Below, in pieces: positions 1 through 7,962 of a stretch of DNA of 64,000 nt. Each line of letters opens with the position of its first letter. Within the stretch, counting starts at the first letter, position 1. Made by a program: the position numbers and the translations under genes. Below the pieces are notes generated by a model, which was not told the origin of the DNA, did not search any database, and saw only the letters and a program-made list of their open reading frames with translations. Origin of the DNA: Mycobacterium ahvazicum (lineage in GTDB: Bacteria; Actinomycetota; Actinomycetes; Mycobacteriales; Mycobacteriaceae); NCBI RefSeq assembly GCF_900176255.2, contig NZ_FXEG02000005.1, forward strand, positions 310,001 to 374,000, given 5' to 3'.

Positions 1-56
1 ACAGCACCCATCCCGTTGGGGCGCGTTGCGCTGCCCGCCGGGCCTACCGTTGCGGC

Positions 57-734
57 GTGGCAGAACCATCGCTGAATCCGGCGCTACTTCAGCGATTATC
101 GGCGTCGCTGCGCCCGGACTGGACCCGGACCGTACTGGCCCGCCGGGTGGCGGCGGGCGGGCTCGTCGTGTTGGCCGCGGTCGCGGCGGTGCGCTCGAAT
201 CCGGACGGCGATCGCGTCGACGCGGTGGTGGCCACGCGTGACCTGACTCCCGGCACGGCGTTGACCTCCGACGATGTTCGGGTCGAAAAGCGTTTGGCGA
301 CAACACTTCCCGAGGGGTCACAAGCAGACCTGAGCGCGGTGGTGGGTTCGATGCTGGCCGGTCCGGCGCGTCGGGGTGAGGTGCTCACCGACGTCCGGCT
401 GCTGGGCAGCCGGCTGGCCGAAGCCGCGATCGGATCGAAGACCGGGCCGGGCGCGCGCATCGTGCCGCTGCATCTGGCCGACAGCGCGCTGATCGACCTG
501 GTGCGTGCCGGCGACGTGGTCGACGTGCTCGCCGCGCCCACCGATTCGCGGCCGGGCACCCAGGCGACCAGCGTGGTGGTGGCCACCGATGCCGTCGTCG
601 TGCTCGTGTCGCCGAAGCAGAAAGTCCAGGCCGCCGATAATGACCGCGTAGTCTTAGTTGCGCTGCCGGCCCGCGTGGCGAACACGGTGGCAGGCTCGGT
701 GCTAGGGCAGGCAGTCACCCTCACCCTGCACTGA
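57..734 (+). CDS. SAF-domain membrane-anchored protein (Rv0990c-like)
   Basis: The 225-residue product has a short basic N-terminus, one hydrophobic segment (about residues 30-46) and then an SAF fold (from about residue 55, VVATRDLTPGTALTSDDVR), as found in CpaB-type pilus assembly and antifreeze-like proteins. It is probably an inner-membrane protein with the SAF domain outside the cytoplasm. Its substrate or partner is unknown. The GTG at 57 is the only start visible; the frame stays open to the window edge, so a start further upstream cannot be excluded, and no clear ribosome site precedes it. It lies 65 bp before mscL on the same strand. Position and fold resemble M. tuberculosis Rv0990c as I recall it. 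Confidence 0.75.
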   Translation: MAEPSLNPALLQRLSASLRPDWTRTVLARRVAAGGLVVLAAVAAVRSNPDGDRVDAVVATRDLTPGTALTSDDVRVEKRLATTLPEGSQADLSAVVGSMLAGPARRGEVLTDVRLLGSRLAEAAIGSKTGPGARIVPLHLADSALIDLVRAGDVVDVLAAPTDSRPGTQATSVVVATDAVVVLVSPKQKVQAADNDRVVLVALPARVANTVAGSVLGQAVTLTLH

Positions 735-799
735 GTGCCTGACACCCCGCTCGCCAGAGCACCCGCAGCAAACTATGTCCAGCCCAGAAAGGACGTCGA

Positions 800-1261
800 A
801 TGCTCAAGGGGTTCAAGGAGTTTCTCGCGCGGGGCAATATCGTCGACCTGTCCGTCGCGGTGGTCATCGGTACGGCATTCACCGGCCTGGTCACCAAGTT
901 CACCGACAGCATCATTCAGCCGTTGATCAACCGGATCGGCGTCAACCAGCAATCCGATGTCGGCATCCTGAAAATCAGCATCGGTGGCGGCCAGACGATC
1001 GACCTCAACGTGCTGGTGTCCGCAGCGATCAACTTCGTCCTGGTCGCCGCGGTGGTGTACTTCCTGGTCGTGCTGCCCTACAACACGTTCCGCAAACGCG
1101 GCGAGGTCGAGCAGGCCGACGACGCCCAGGTCGTCTTGCTGACCGAGATCCGCGACCTACTCGCGCAGACCAACGGCGGGGCTTCGTCGGGCCGGCACGG
1201 CGGGGCGGGCACCACCCCGCCGCCCGAATACGGGCCGCGCGCGGACGCCGAGTCGCTGTAG
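800..1261 (+). CDS. mscL: large-conductance mechanosensitive channel MscL
   Basis: MscL is a homopentameric inner-membrane channel that opens under membrane tension and releases solutes on hypo-osmotic shock. The 153-residue product begins with the family N-terminal amphipathic helix (MLKGFKEFLARGNIVDLSVA), has TM1 at about residues 15-36 with the gate glycine/alanine pattern, a periplasmic loop, TM2 at about 69-92 (INFVLVAAVVYFLVVLPYN), and a cytoplasmic helix followed by a Gly/Pro-rich tail. Length agrees with mycobacterial MscL. AAAGGAC at 788-794 is a suitable ribosome site for the ATG. Confidence 0.96.
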   Translation: MLKGFKEFLARGNIVDLSVAVVIGTAFTGLVTKFTDSIIQPLINRIGVNQQSDVGILKISIGGGQTIDLNVLVSAAINFVLVAAVVYFLVVLPYNTFRKRGEVEQADDAQVVLLTEIRDLLAQTNGGASSGRHGGAGTTPPPEYGPRADAESL

Positions 1262-1293
1262 GTCCCCGCGGCTTGCACGAGACGCCCGCGACT

Positions 1294-1857
1294 TTAGATC
1301 TCGAGGCTCGATAACTGCCCGATGATCTGTGCGGCGAGCGGATTCAGCGTCGCCATGCCATCGCGCACCGCGTACCGGGAACCGGCAAGGTTGACCACCA
1401 GGGTGCTGCCGGACACGCCGGCCAGACCGCGGGACAACCCGGCGTCGATGATTCCCGCCGACAGCCCGGAGGCCCGGACGGCCTCGGCGATGCCCAGGAT
1501 TTCCCGGTCCAGGATCTCGACGGTGGCCTCCGGGGTGACGTCGCGCGGGGTCACTCCGGTGCCGCCGACCGACACCACCAGATCCACCCCACCGATCACC
1601 GCGGTGTTCAGCGCGTTGCGGATCTCGACCTCGTCGGCCGCGACCGCCACCACACCGTCGACCACGAATCCTGCCTCGGTCAGCAGCTCGGTGACCAGCG
1701 GCCCGCTGTGGTCTTCTTCGTCCCCGTGGGCGGTGCGATCGTCGACCACCACGACCAGAGCCCGGCCGACTACCAATTCCGCACCCGTATCCATGGGTGC
1801 AACCGTATATCCGAGCTCGGACAGGGGCTCGTTCAGAGGCTCGTCGACTCTCATCAC
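1294..1857 (-). CDS. moaB2: MoaB/Mog-family molybdopterin protein
   Basis: MogA/MoaB-type proteins adenylylate molybdopterin during molybdenum cofactor synthesis. The 187-residue protein has the MoCF fold, including the GGTGVTPRD nucleotide/pterin loop. Its GTG start overlaps the stop of pepD by 4 bases (GTGA at 1854-1857), with an ATG as second codon as the alternative start; either way it is translationally coupled to pepD. In M. tuberculosis the order mprA-mprB-pepD-moaB2 is the same, so this cofactor gene travels with the envelope-stress system although no functional link is evident from sequence. Confidence 0.93.
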   Translation of the reverse strand: MMRVDEPLNEPLSELGYTVAPMDTGAELVVGRALVVVVDDRTAHGDEEDHSGPLVTELLTEAGFVVDGVVAVAADEVEIRNALNTAVIGGVDLVVSVGGTGVTPRDVTPEATVEILDREILGIAEAVRASGLSAGIIDAGLSRGLAGVSGSTLVVNLAGSRYAVRDGMATLNPLAAQIIGQLSSLEI

Positions 1858-3431
1858 TGATCCGCCTTGCCGAGGGTGACCTGCACGGTCCGGCTGCCAC
1901 CGCCGGGATCCTGGAAGGTCAGCGATACCTTGTCGCCCGGCGCCTTGGAGCGCACCGCGGCGACCAGCGCGTCGGCGCTGCTGATCGGACGATCGTCGAC
2001 CTTGGTGACGACCACGTTCTTCGGCACGCCCGCGTTCGAGGCCGCGCCGCCGGTCACGACGTCGACGACCTTGGCGCCCGGCGTGCTCTTGTCACTGGTC
2101 ACCTGCACGCCCAGCGACGCATGCGACGCCTTGCCGGTGCTGATCAGCTCGTCGGCGATGCGCTTGGCCTGGTCGACCGGAATCGCGAAACCGAGGCCGA
2201 TCGAACCGCTTTGAGCGTCCGGCGAATCCGAACCCAGGGTGGCGATCGCCGAGTTGATGCCGACCAGCTGCCCCTGCAGGTTGACCAGCGCACCGCCGGA
2301 GTTACCCGGGTTGATCGCGGCGTCGGTCTGAATCGCGTCCAGCACGGTGTTCTGGTTGCCCGACTCGCCGGTCGTGGACACCGGCCGGTTCAGGGCGCTG
2401 ATGATCCCGGTGGTCACCGTGCCCGACAAGCCCAGCGGGGAACCGATCGCCATCACGGGCTGGCCGACCCGCACATCGGACGAGGAACCCATCGCGATCG
2501 GGGTCAGGCCGGAGACACCCTGCACGCGAATGACGGCGATATCGCTGGTGGGATCGGCACCCACCACGGTGAACGGCGCGGTGCGGCCGTCCGAGAAGGT
2601 CACCGTCGTTTTCGGCGCGGGACCACCCGGCCCGCCGGGCGGCGGGCTTCCGGGCGTCGGGCTGCTGGGCGTCGGGCCACCGGGTCCCTTCGGCGGGGCG
2701 GCGGCCGCGGCGATGACGTGGTTGTTGGTCAGAATCAGCCCGTCGGACGACAGGATGACGCCGGACCCCTCTTCGGATGCCCGACCGAGGTCGGTCTCCA
2801 GCATCACGACGCTGGGCACCACCTTCGCGGCGACCTGTTCGACGGTGCCGGGCGGCATGTTGGCCGCCGGAACGCCGGGTGTGGCGCCCGACGGTCCGCT
2901 GCTACCGCTGGCGGTGGTGGAGTGCGTCCCCAGTTCGACGACCGTGGCCGCGGCGCCGCCGATGCCGGCCGACACCACCGCGATCGCCAGCGCACCGGCC
3001 ATCAGCAGGCCGGCGCGGCCTCGCTTCTGCGGTCGCGGCGGCCCCATCGGCGGCAGCATGCCGGGGATCGGGCCCGTGCCGGTGGCTCCGGGGATCGGCC
3101 CTACTCCCGAGCCGCCGGGGATGGGTCCGGCGCCGGTGCTTCCAGGAATCGGGCCCGCGCCGGTACCGCCGGGGATCCGGCCCGGCCCGGTGCCGCTGGG
3201 TACCGCGCCCGCCCCGGTGTCACCGAACGGCTCGTACGGCCGACGGTATTGCGAGGTCTGCGACGGTTGTGACTGCTGGCCTTGCTGGTACCGCCAGTCG
3301 TACGGCTGGTTGTACGGTTGCTGATGCCCTTGGGCGTACGCGGGAGCTCCACCCGGTTCAAAGGGCTGGTTAGGCGCGCTCGGGTATCCCGGCTGCTGAG
3401 GCGGTGGCGAATACCTCGGGTCATTCGTCAT
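1854..3431 (-). CDS. pepD: HtrA-like serine protease PepD
   Basis: PepD is a membrane-anchored HtrA protease that degrades or chaperones misfolded extracytoplasmic proteins and belongs to the MprAB/SigE stress network in mycobacteria. The 525-residue sequence has a Pro/Gln-rich cytoplasmic region, one TM segment (about 140-163), a trypsin-like domain with His238 (TNNHVIA), Asp297 (SDIAVIRV) and Ser378 (GNSGGALV), and a C-terminal PDZ domain (about 430-520). Two features are unusual: about five tandem G-x-G-x-G-P-I-P-G type repeats at residues 73-124, and a Pro/Gly-rich insertion at about 245-272 between His and Asp. Both help explain the length against roughly 460 in M. tuberculosis. An MprA box-like repeat lies 93 bp upstream. 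Confidence 0.95.
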   Translation of the reverse strand: MTNDPRYSPPPQQPGYPSAPNQPFEPGGAPAYAQGHQQPYNQPYDWRYQQGQQSQPSQTSQYRRPYEPFGDTGAGAVPSGTGPGRIPGGTGAGPIPGSTGAGPIPGGSGVGPIPGATGTGPIPGMLPPMGPPRPQKRGRAGLLMAGALAIAVVSAGIGGAAATVVELGTHSTTASGSSGPSGATPGVPAANMPPGTVEQVAAKVVPSVVMLETDLGRASEEGSGVILSSDGLILTNNHVIAAAAAPPKGPGGPTPSSPTPGSPPPGGPGGPAPKTTVTFSDGRTAPFTVVGADPTSDIAVIRVQGVSGLTPIAMGSSSDVRVGQPVMAIGSPLGLSGTVTTGIISALNRPVSTTGESGNQNTVLDAIQTDAAINPGNSGGALVNLQGQLVGINSAIATLGSDSPDAQSGSIGLGFAIPVDQAKRIADELISTGKASHASLGVQVTSDKSTPGAKVVDVVTGGAASNAGVPKNVVVTKVDDRPISSADALVAAVRSKAPGDKVSLTFQDPGGGSRTVQVTLGKADQ

Positions 3432-3487
3432 AGCGCTAAGTCGCTCTTCCTCTAATTGGGGTGCTGTCGAGCTCGACTTGGCTCGAT

Positions 3488-3493
3488 TGTCAA
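3488..3493 (-). promoter_or_regulatory. candidate -35 element for pepD
   Basis: On the minus strand this reads TTGACA, 57 bp before the pepD ATG. About 17 bp downstream the best -10 match is only TCGACA, so the promoter call is weak. A good ribosome site, AGAGGAAGAG, lies nearer the start codon. Confidence 0.25.
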
Positions 3494-3505
3494 CACTAAC
3501 TGCCT

Positions 3506-5074
3506 CTACCTTGCGCGTGCGGACTGAGAGTCCACTGAGATAACGTTCGCCGATTCCCGAGAGTTCGCTGCGCCGTCATCTGTGCGAACGGCGGGATCGG
3601 TCTTGGCTTCGCCGGCGGCTTCACCGACCGAGGCCCCGCTCTCGGTGCCGGCCGCCGGATACGCCGACACCGGCAGTGGCCGACCCGGAAGCAGCACGTA
3701 GATCGATGTTCCCGCAGGATGACCGCCCGGAACCGTGTCTTCGACGCGCAACAGCCCGCCGTGGTTGAGCACCACCTGCTTGACGATGGCCAACCCCAGC
3801 CCCGATCCCGGCAGGGCCCGCGCCGTCGTCGACCGGTAGAACCGCTCGAACACCAGGCGCCGCTCGTGTGGCGGGATACCCGGGCCCAGGTCGGAGACGA
3901 TCAACTCGGCATGCGACGGGTCGAGTTGGCGCATCCGGACACCGACGTGGCCGCCCGGCGGACTCCATTTGGCGGCGTTGTCCATCAGGTTCAGTGCCGC
4001 CCGCGATAGGCCGGCGTTGTCGCCGTAGACCTGCCACGGGATTACGTCGACATCGAAGTGAATATCGTTGCGCCGCCGCCTAACCCGCTCCAGGCTGCGG
4101 TCGATGACCTCGGACATGTCGACCGGTTCGTGTACTACCTGGCCCGCGTCGTCGCGGGTGAGGTCTACCAAATCGCCTACCAGCGTGGACAATTCCTCGA
4201 TCTGCGCCAGCACATCCGCACGCAGGTCCACCATCTCCTGCTCGGGCAGCCGCGGCGCCCCCGGTTCCATGGACGCCATCAGCAGTTCGACGTTGGTCCG
4301 CAGTGATGTCAGCGGGGTGCGCAATTCGTGTCCGGCGTCGGTGACCAGCCGCGCCTGCCGCTCCCGCGACTCCGCGAGAGCGCGCAGCATCAAGTTGAAT
4401 GCCTCAGTGAGCCTTGCCAATTCGTCACTGCCGAACACCGGGATGGGCCGCAGGTCGTCGGTGCGCGCCACCCGCTCGGCCGCCTCGGTCAGCCGGGCGA
4501 CCGGCCGCAGCCCCGCCCGGGTGACCATGCCGCCGGCCACCGCGGCGACCGCGACCCCGATGCCGCCGACGATCAGCAGCACCCAGCGCAGTTTGGTCAT
4601 CACCGCCTCGGTGGGCCGCAGGCTCTTGGAGATCAGCAGCGAACTGCCGTTGGGCAGGTGGATCGCCAGGATGCGCTGGTCGGAGGCGGTACGGCGGGAC
4701 ATGAACAGGTCGCCGCGGATGACCGCCTTCTCCGGCTCGGCGACCGGCAGGGTCTGGCCCGGCTGCTGGGCGGTGTAGATCGAATGTCCGGGGTTCACCA
4801 GCATCGCGTTGACGTCCGAATACGCCGTGCCCTCGATGGCCTTGGCCGGGTCGGCGGCCAACGAACCGCTGGCGATCAGCAGCTGCGCGCGGCTGTCCAG
4901 CTGGTTGTCGATGTCGCTGTAGAGCGCGGCCGCGATCACCGCGTAGACGGCGAACGCCATCAGCACGACAACCATCGCCACCATGGACATCGCCAGCAAC
5001 ATGACCCGCCACCGCAACGACAACGAACTGGGGGCTCGCAGGGGCGCGCGCCGACGTCGTTGGAACCGGATCAT
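3506..5074 (-). CDS. mprB: sensor histidine kinase MprB
   Basis: MprB senses envelope stress and phosphorylates MprA. The 522-residue protein has TM1 (about 25-51), an extracytoplasmic sensor of about 110 residues, TM2 (about 162-182), a HAMP linker, a HisKA domain with the phospho-acceptor His249 (DAGHELRTPLTSLRTN) and a HATPase domain with N, G1 (DLGPGIP) and G2 (GSGLGLAIV) boxes. The ATG overlaps the mprA stop by one base, so the two are coupled. The Ala/Asp-rich C-terminal tail after the ATPase domain looks poorly conserved, and its coding DNA contains the MprA-box-like repeat that precedes pepD. Confidence 0.96.
   Translation of the reverse strand: MIRFQRRRRAPLRAPSSLSLRWRVMLLAMSMVAMVVVLMAFAVYAVIAAALYSDIDNQLDSRAQLLIASGSLAADPAKAIEGTAYSDVNAMLVNPGHSIYTAQQPGQTLPVAEPEKAVIRGDLFMSRRTASDQRILAIHLPNGSSLLISKSLRPTEAVMTKLRWVLLIVGGIGVAVAAVAGGMVTRAGLRPVARLTEAAERVARTDDLRPIPVFGSDELARLTEAFNLMLRALAESRERQARLVTDAGHELRTPLTSLRTNVELLMASMEPGAPRLPEQEMVDLRADVLAQIEELSTLVGDLVDLTRDDAGQVVHEPVDMSEVIDRSLERVRRRRNDIHFDVDVIPWQVYGDNAGLSRAALNLMDNAAKWSPPGGHVGVRMRQLDPSHAELIVSDLGPGIPPHERRLVFERFYRSTTARALPGSGLGLAIVKQVVLNHGGLLRVEDTVPGGHPAGTSIYVLLPGRPLPVSAYPAAGTESGASVGEAAGEAKTDPAVRTDDGAANSRESANVISVDSQSARAR
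3524..3542 (-). promoter_or_regulatory. MprA-box-like direct repeat upstream of pepD
   Basis: On the minus strand this reads TATCTCAG-TGG-ACTCTCAG: two 8-bp half-sites sharing TCTCAG, separated by 3 bp. This is the architecture published for the MprA recognition sequence (two loosely conserved 8-bp direct repeats with a 3-nt gap). It sits inside the 3' end of mprB, 93 bp upstream of the pepD start, and has the same 19-bp spacing as the copy before mprA. Confidence 0.7.
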
Positions 5075-5763
5075 CAGGGCGGGGTCTCCCGCAGGACATA
5101 GCCGACGCCACGCACCGTGTGGATCAGGCGCGGTTCACCTTCGGCTTCGGTTTTGCGGCGCAGGTAGCCCACGTAGACCTCCAGCGCATTGCCCGAGGTG
5201 GGAAAGTCGAATCCCCACACCTCTTCGAGAATGCGGCTTCGGGTGAGCACCCGGCGCGGGTTGGCGATCAGCATCTCCAGCAGGGCGAACTCGGTGCGGG
5301 TCAGGCTGATCCGGCGGTGCCCTCGGGTGACTTCACGGGTCACCGGGTCCAGAGCCAGATCGGAGAACGTCATCGCGACCGATTCGGCGTCCTCGGGCTT
5401 GGTGCGGCGCAGCAGCGCCCGCATCCGGGCCAGCAGCTCCTCGAGGGCGAACGGCTTGGGCAGGTAGTCGTCGGCGCCGGCGTCCAGGCCGGCAACCCGC
5501 TCGGACACCGAGTCGCGGGCGGTGAGCACCAGGATCGGCAGGTCGTCGCCGGTGCTGCGCAGTTGCCGACAGACTTCGAGACCGTCCAGCCGCGGCATCA
5601 TCACATCGAGCACGACGGCGTCGGGGCGGTCGCTGGAGATGAGCTCCAGCGCCTCCACCCCGTCATGGGCCAACTCGACGGAGTAGCCGTTGAAGGACAG
5701 CGATCTGCGCAACGATTCGCGGACCGCGCGATCGTCATCGACGACAAGAATGCGCACGGCCAC
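5074..5763 (-). CDS. mprA: two-component response regulator MprA
   Basis: This OmpR/PhoB-type transcriptional regulator of the envelope-stress response is phosphorylated by MprB. The 229 residues comprise a receiver domain with the acidic pair in LVVDDD, phospho-acceptor Asp53 (VVLDVMMPRLDG) and the conserved Lys (PKPFALEELLAR), followed by a winged-helix DNA-binding domain (LTRTEFALLEMLIAN ... VGYLRRKTE). The start is a GTG with AGGA about 8 bases upstream. A 19-bp MprA-box-like repeat lies 17 bp upstream of the start codon, which implies autoregulation. Confidence 0.97.
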   Translation of the reverse strand: MAVRILVVDDDRAVRESLRRSLSFNGYSVELAHDGVEALELISSDRPDAVVLDVMMPRLDGLEVCRQLRSTGDDLPILVLTARDSVSERVAGLDAGADDYLPKPFALEELLARMRALLRRTKPEDAESVAMTFSDLALDPVTREVTRGHRRISLTRTEFALLEMLIANPRRVLTRSRILEEVWGFDFPTSGNALEVYVGYLRRKTEAEGEPRLIHTVRGVGYVLRETPP

Positions 5764-5779
5764 TAGTTTCGTCCTAGGG

Positions 5780-5798
5780 CCTGAGAGCGGCCTGAGAG
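5780..5798 (-). promoter_or_regulatory. MprA box (autoregulatory direct repeat)
   Basis: On the minus strand this reads CTCTCAGG-CCG-CTCTCAGG, two identical 8-bp direct repeats 3 bp apart. This matches the described MprA recognition architecture and lies between rpmF and the mprA start codon. Known MprA autoregulation in M. tuberculosis supports the call. Confidence 0.85.
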
Positions 5799-5820
5799 GC
5801 GCGCCGGGTATTTGCCGAGA

Positions 5821-5994
5821 TTAGCGTCGGTCGAGATCGATCAGGCCCAGGCGTGCCGCCTTGAGCAGTCGACGCGGCACCTTGTGCTTCTGGCCGGCCA
5901 CGGTCACTCCGACGAGCTCGGTCTTTTCCGCCTTCCACTGCGAGCGGCGGCTGCGGGTGTTCGAGCGCGACATCCTGCGCTTGGGTGTGGCCAT
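5821..5994 (-). CDS. rpmF: 50S ribosomal protein L32
   Basis: This 57-residue basic protein starts MATPKRRMSRSNTRSRRSQW and ends LGLIDLDRR, typical of actinobacterial L32 (bL32). The paired zinc-binding Cys motifs of C+ L32 proteins are absent, so it is the cysteine-free (C-) form, which is often the only form or the zinc-independent paralogue in actinobacteria. It is a component of the large ribosomal subunit. It lies just upstream of the MprA box and mprA on the same strand. Confidence 0.95.
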   Translation of the reverse strand: MATPKRRMSRSNTRSRRSQWKAEKTELVGVTVAGQKHKVPRRLLKAARLGLIDLDRR

Positions 5995-6185
5995 GGTCGG
6001 GCCTTACTCCTCGGTCTGGGGTTTCGGTCGTCCGTCGCGCGGCATGACCTCTGCGGCCGACGGCGACGATTGCGCTCCAGAATAGTCGGTGACCTGCTGG
6101 TGGCCAAAATGGGCGGTACGGCCTGCGCGGCTATGACGGCAGCGCCGGAACGGGCATCCTTGACGTGACACCGGCGGTACCCGCT

Positions 6186-6201
6186 AACCTACCGGGTGGT
6201 T
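6186..6201. promoter_or_regulatory. imperfect palindrome before the AtuA-fadE13 operon
   Basis: AACC-ta-CCGG-gt-GGTT is a 16-bp dyad, 40 bp upstream of the first gene of the acyl-CoA carboxylase operon. Its size and position would suit a TetR-family operator, but no regulator gene is next to it. The rest of the 246-bp gap between rpmF and the operon shows nothing else recognisable. Confidence 0.3.
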
Positions 6202-6240
6202 GGTTGGTTGAGCACCGGAAATCCCGAATGGAGGACGCCC

Positions 6241-7962
6241 ATGGCCTCTGGTTCTGGCTCATCCGGTGCTGTCCGGATCGCGAACTGCTCGGGGTTCTAC
6301 GGCGACCGGCTGGCGGCCATGCGCGAGATGCTGACCGGCGGAGACGTCGATTACCTCACCGGCGACTACCTGGCCGAGCTCACGATGCTGATTCTGGGCC
6401 GCGACAAGATGAAACACCCCGAGCGCGGCTACGCCAAGACCTTCCTGACTCAGCTCGAGGATTGTCTGGGCGAGGCTCGGGACCGCGGGGTGCGCATCGT
6501 CGCCAACGCCGGCGGCCTCAACCCCGCCGGGCTGGCGGACGCGATCCGCACCCTGGCGCAACGGCTGGGCATCACCGCCCGAGTGGCCCACGTCGAGGGC
6601 GACGATCTGCAGCCGCGCGCGGCCGAACTGGGGCTGGGCACGCCGCTGACGGCAAACGCCTACCTGGGTGCCTGGGGCATCGTCGACTGCCTGAACGACG
6701 GAGCCGACGTCGTCGTCACCGGCCGGGTCACCGACGCCTCGGTGATCGTCGGGTCCGCGGCCGCCCACTTCGGCTGGGGCCGCACCGACTACAACGAACT
6801 CGCCGGCGCGGTGGTCGCCGGTCACGTCATCGAATGCGGCGTGCAGGCCACCGGCGGCAACTACGCGTTTTTCACCGAAGTGCCCGACCTGTCTAGCCTT
6901 TTTCATGCGGGCTTTCCTTTGGCCGAGGTCAACGCGGACGGATCCTCGGTGATCACCAAACACCCCGGCACCGGCGGGCTGGTCAGCGTCGACACCGTCA
7001 CCGCGCAGCTGCTCTACGAGATCACCGGCGCCCGCTACGCCAACCCGGACGTCACCGCGCGGATGGACACCGTCGAGCTGTCCTCCGACGGCCCGGACCG
7101 GGTGCGCATCAGCGGCGTGGTCGGTGAGCCGCCGCCACCGACGCTGAAGGTGTCGCTGAACAGCATCGGCGGATTCCGCAACGCGATGACCTTCGTGTTG
7201 ACCGGGCTCGACATCGAGGCCAAGGCCGAGCTGGTGCGCCGCCAGCTCGAGGCCGGGCTCACCGTCAAACCCGCGGAGCTTCAGTGGACGCTGGCGCGCA
7301 CCGACCACCCCGATGCCGACACCGAGGAAGCCGCCAGTGCGCTGCTGCACTGTGTGGTCCGCGACCCCGACCCCGCCAATGTCGGACGCCAATTCTCCTC
7401 GGCGGCAGTCGAGTTGGCGCTTGCCAGCTACCCGGGCTTCCACGTCACCGCCCCGCCGGGCGATGGCCAGGTCTACGGCGTCTTCCACGCGGGCTACGTC
7501 GAGGCCACCGTCGTGCCGCATATCGCGGTGCACTCCGACGGCACGCGCACCGATATCCCTTGTGCCAGCCAGACTTTGGAGCTGGCCCCTGCCGCTTCCC
7601 CGGCGTTGCCGCAACCTCTGCCGGCCGGGCCGACCCGGCGCGCACCCCTCGGCCGCATCGCCGGCGCCCGCAGCGGCGACAAGGGCGGCTCGGCCAACGT
7701 CGGGGTTTGGGTGCGCACCGAGGACCAATGGCGTTGGCTGGCCAACACATTGACGGTCGAACTGCTCAAGGAGCTGCTGCCGGAGGCAGCGGACTGCGAC
7801 GTCACCCGTCACGTGCTGCCCAACCTGCGTGCGGTGAACTTCGTGATCGAGGGCATCCTCGGACAGGGCGTCGCCTATCAGGCACGGTTCGATCCCCAGG
7901 CCAAGGGACTGGGTGAATGGCTGCGCAGCCGCCACGTCGAAATCCCGGAAGGGCTTTTGTGA
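6241..7962 (+). CDS. AtuA-like (DUF1446) protein
   Basis: The 573-residue protein belongs to the AtuA/DUF1446 family, named for acyclic terpene utilisation in Pseudomonas, whose biochemical activity is unknown. The N-terminal DUF1446 domain contains NCSGFYGDR, GDYLAELTM and VTGRVTDAS; the C-terminal 110 residues form the second AtuA-like domain. The ATG at 6241 is chosen over a GTG at 6196 because GGAGG lies at 6230-6234. It is the first gene of an operon and overlaps the next gene by 4 bases (GTGA). M. tuberculosis Rv0976c is the likely counterpart. Confidence 0.9.
   Translation: MASGSGSSGAVRIANCSGFYGDRLAAMREMLTGGDVDYLTGDYLAELTMLILGRDKMKHPERGYAKTFLTQLEDCLGEARDRGVRIVANAGGLNPAGLADAIRTLAQRLGITARVAHVEGDDLQPRAAELGLGTPLTANAYLGAWGIVDCLNDGADVVVTGRVTDASVIVGSAAAHFGWGRTDYNELAGAVVAGHVIECGVQATGGNYAFFTEVPDLSSLFHAGFPLAEVNADGSSVITKHPGTGGLVSVDTVTAQLLYEITGARYANPDVTARMDTVELSSDGPDRVRISGVVGEPPPPTLKVSLNSIGGFRNAMTFVLTGLDIEAKAELVRRQLEAGLTVKPAELQWTLARTDHPDADTEEAASALLHCVVRDPDPANVGRQFSSAAVELALASYPGFHVTAPPGDGQVYGVFHAGYVEATVVPHIAVHSDGTRTDIPCASQTLELAPAASPALPQPLPAGPTRRAPLGRIAGARSGDKGGSANVGVWVRTEDQWRWLANTLTVELLKELLPEAADCDVTRHVLPNLRAVNFVIEGILGQGVAYQARFDPQAKGLGEWLRSRHVEIPEGLL

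Noticed and set aside
1797..3272. 491-codon plus-strand frame opposite pepD
   Set aside because: Arg/Gly-rich shadow of pepD, which has a clear catalytic triad.
6259..7935. 558-codon minus-strand frame opposite the AtuA-like gene
   Set aside because: Low-complexity antisense product; the plus-strand gene has motifs and a ribosome site.
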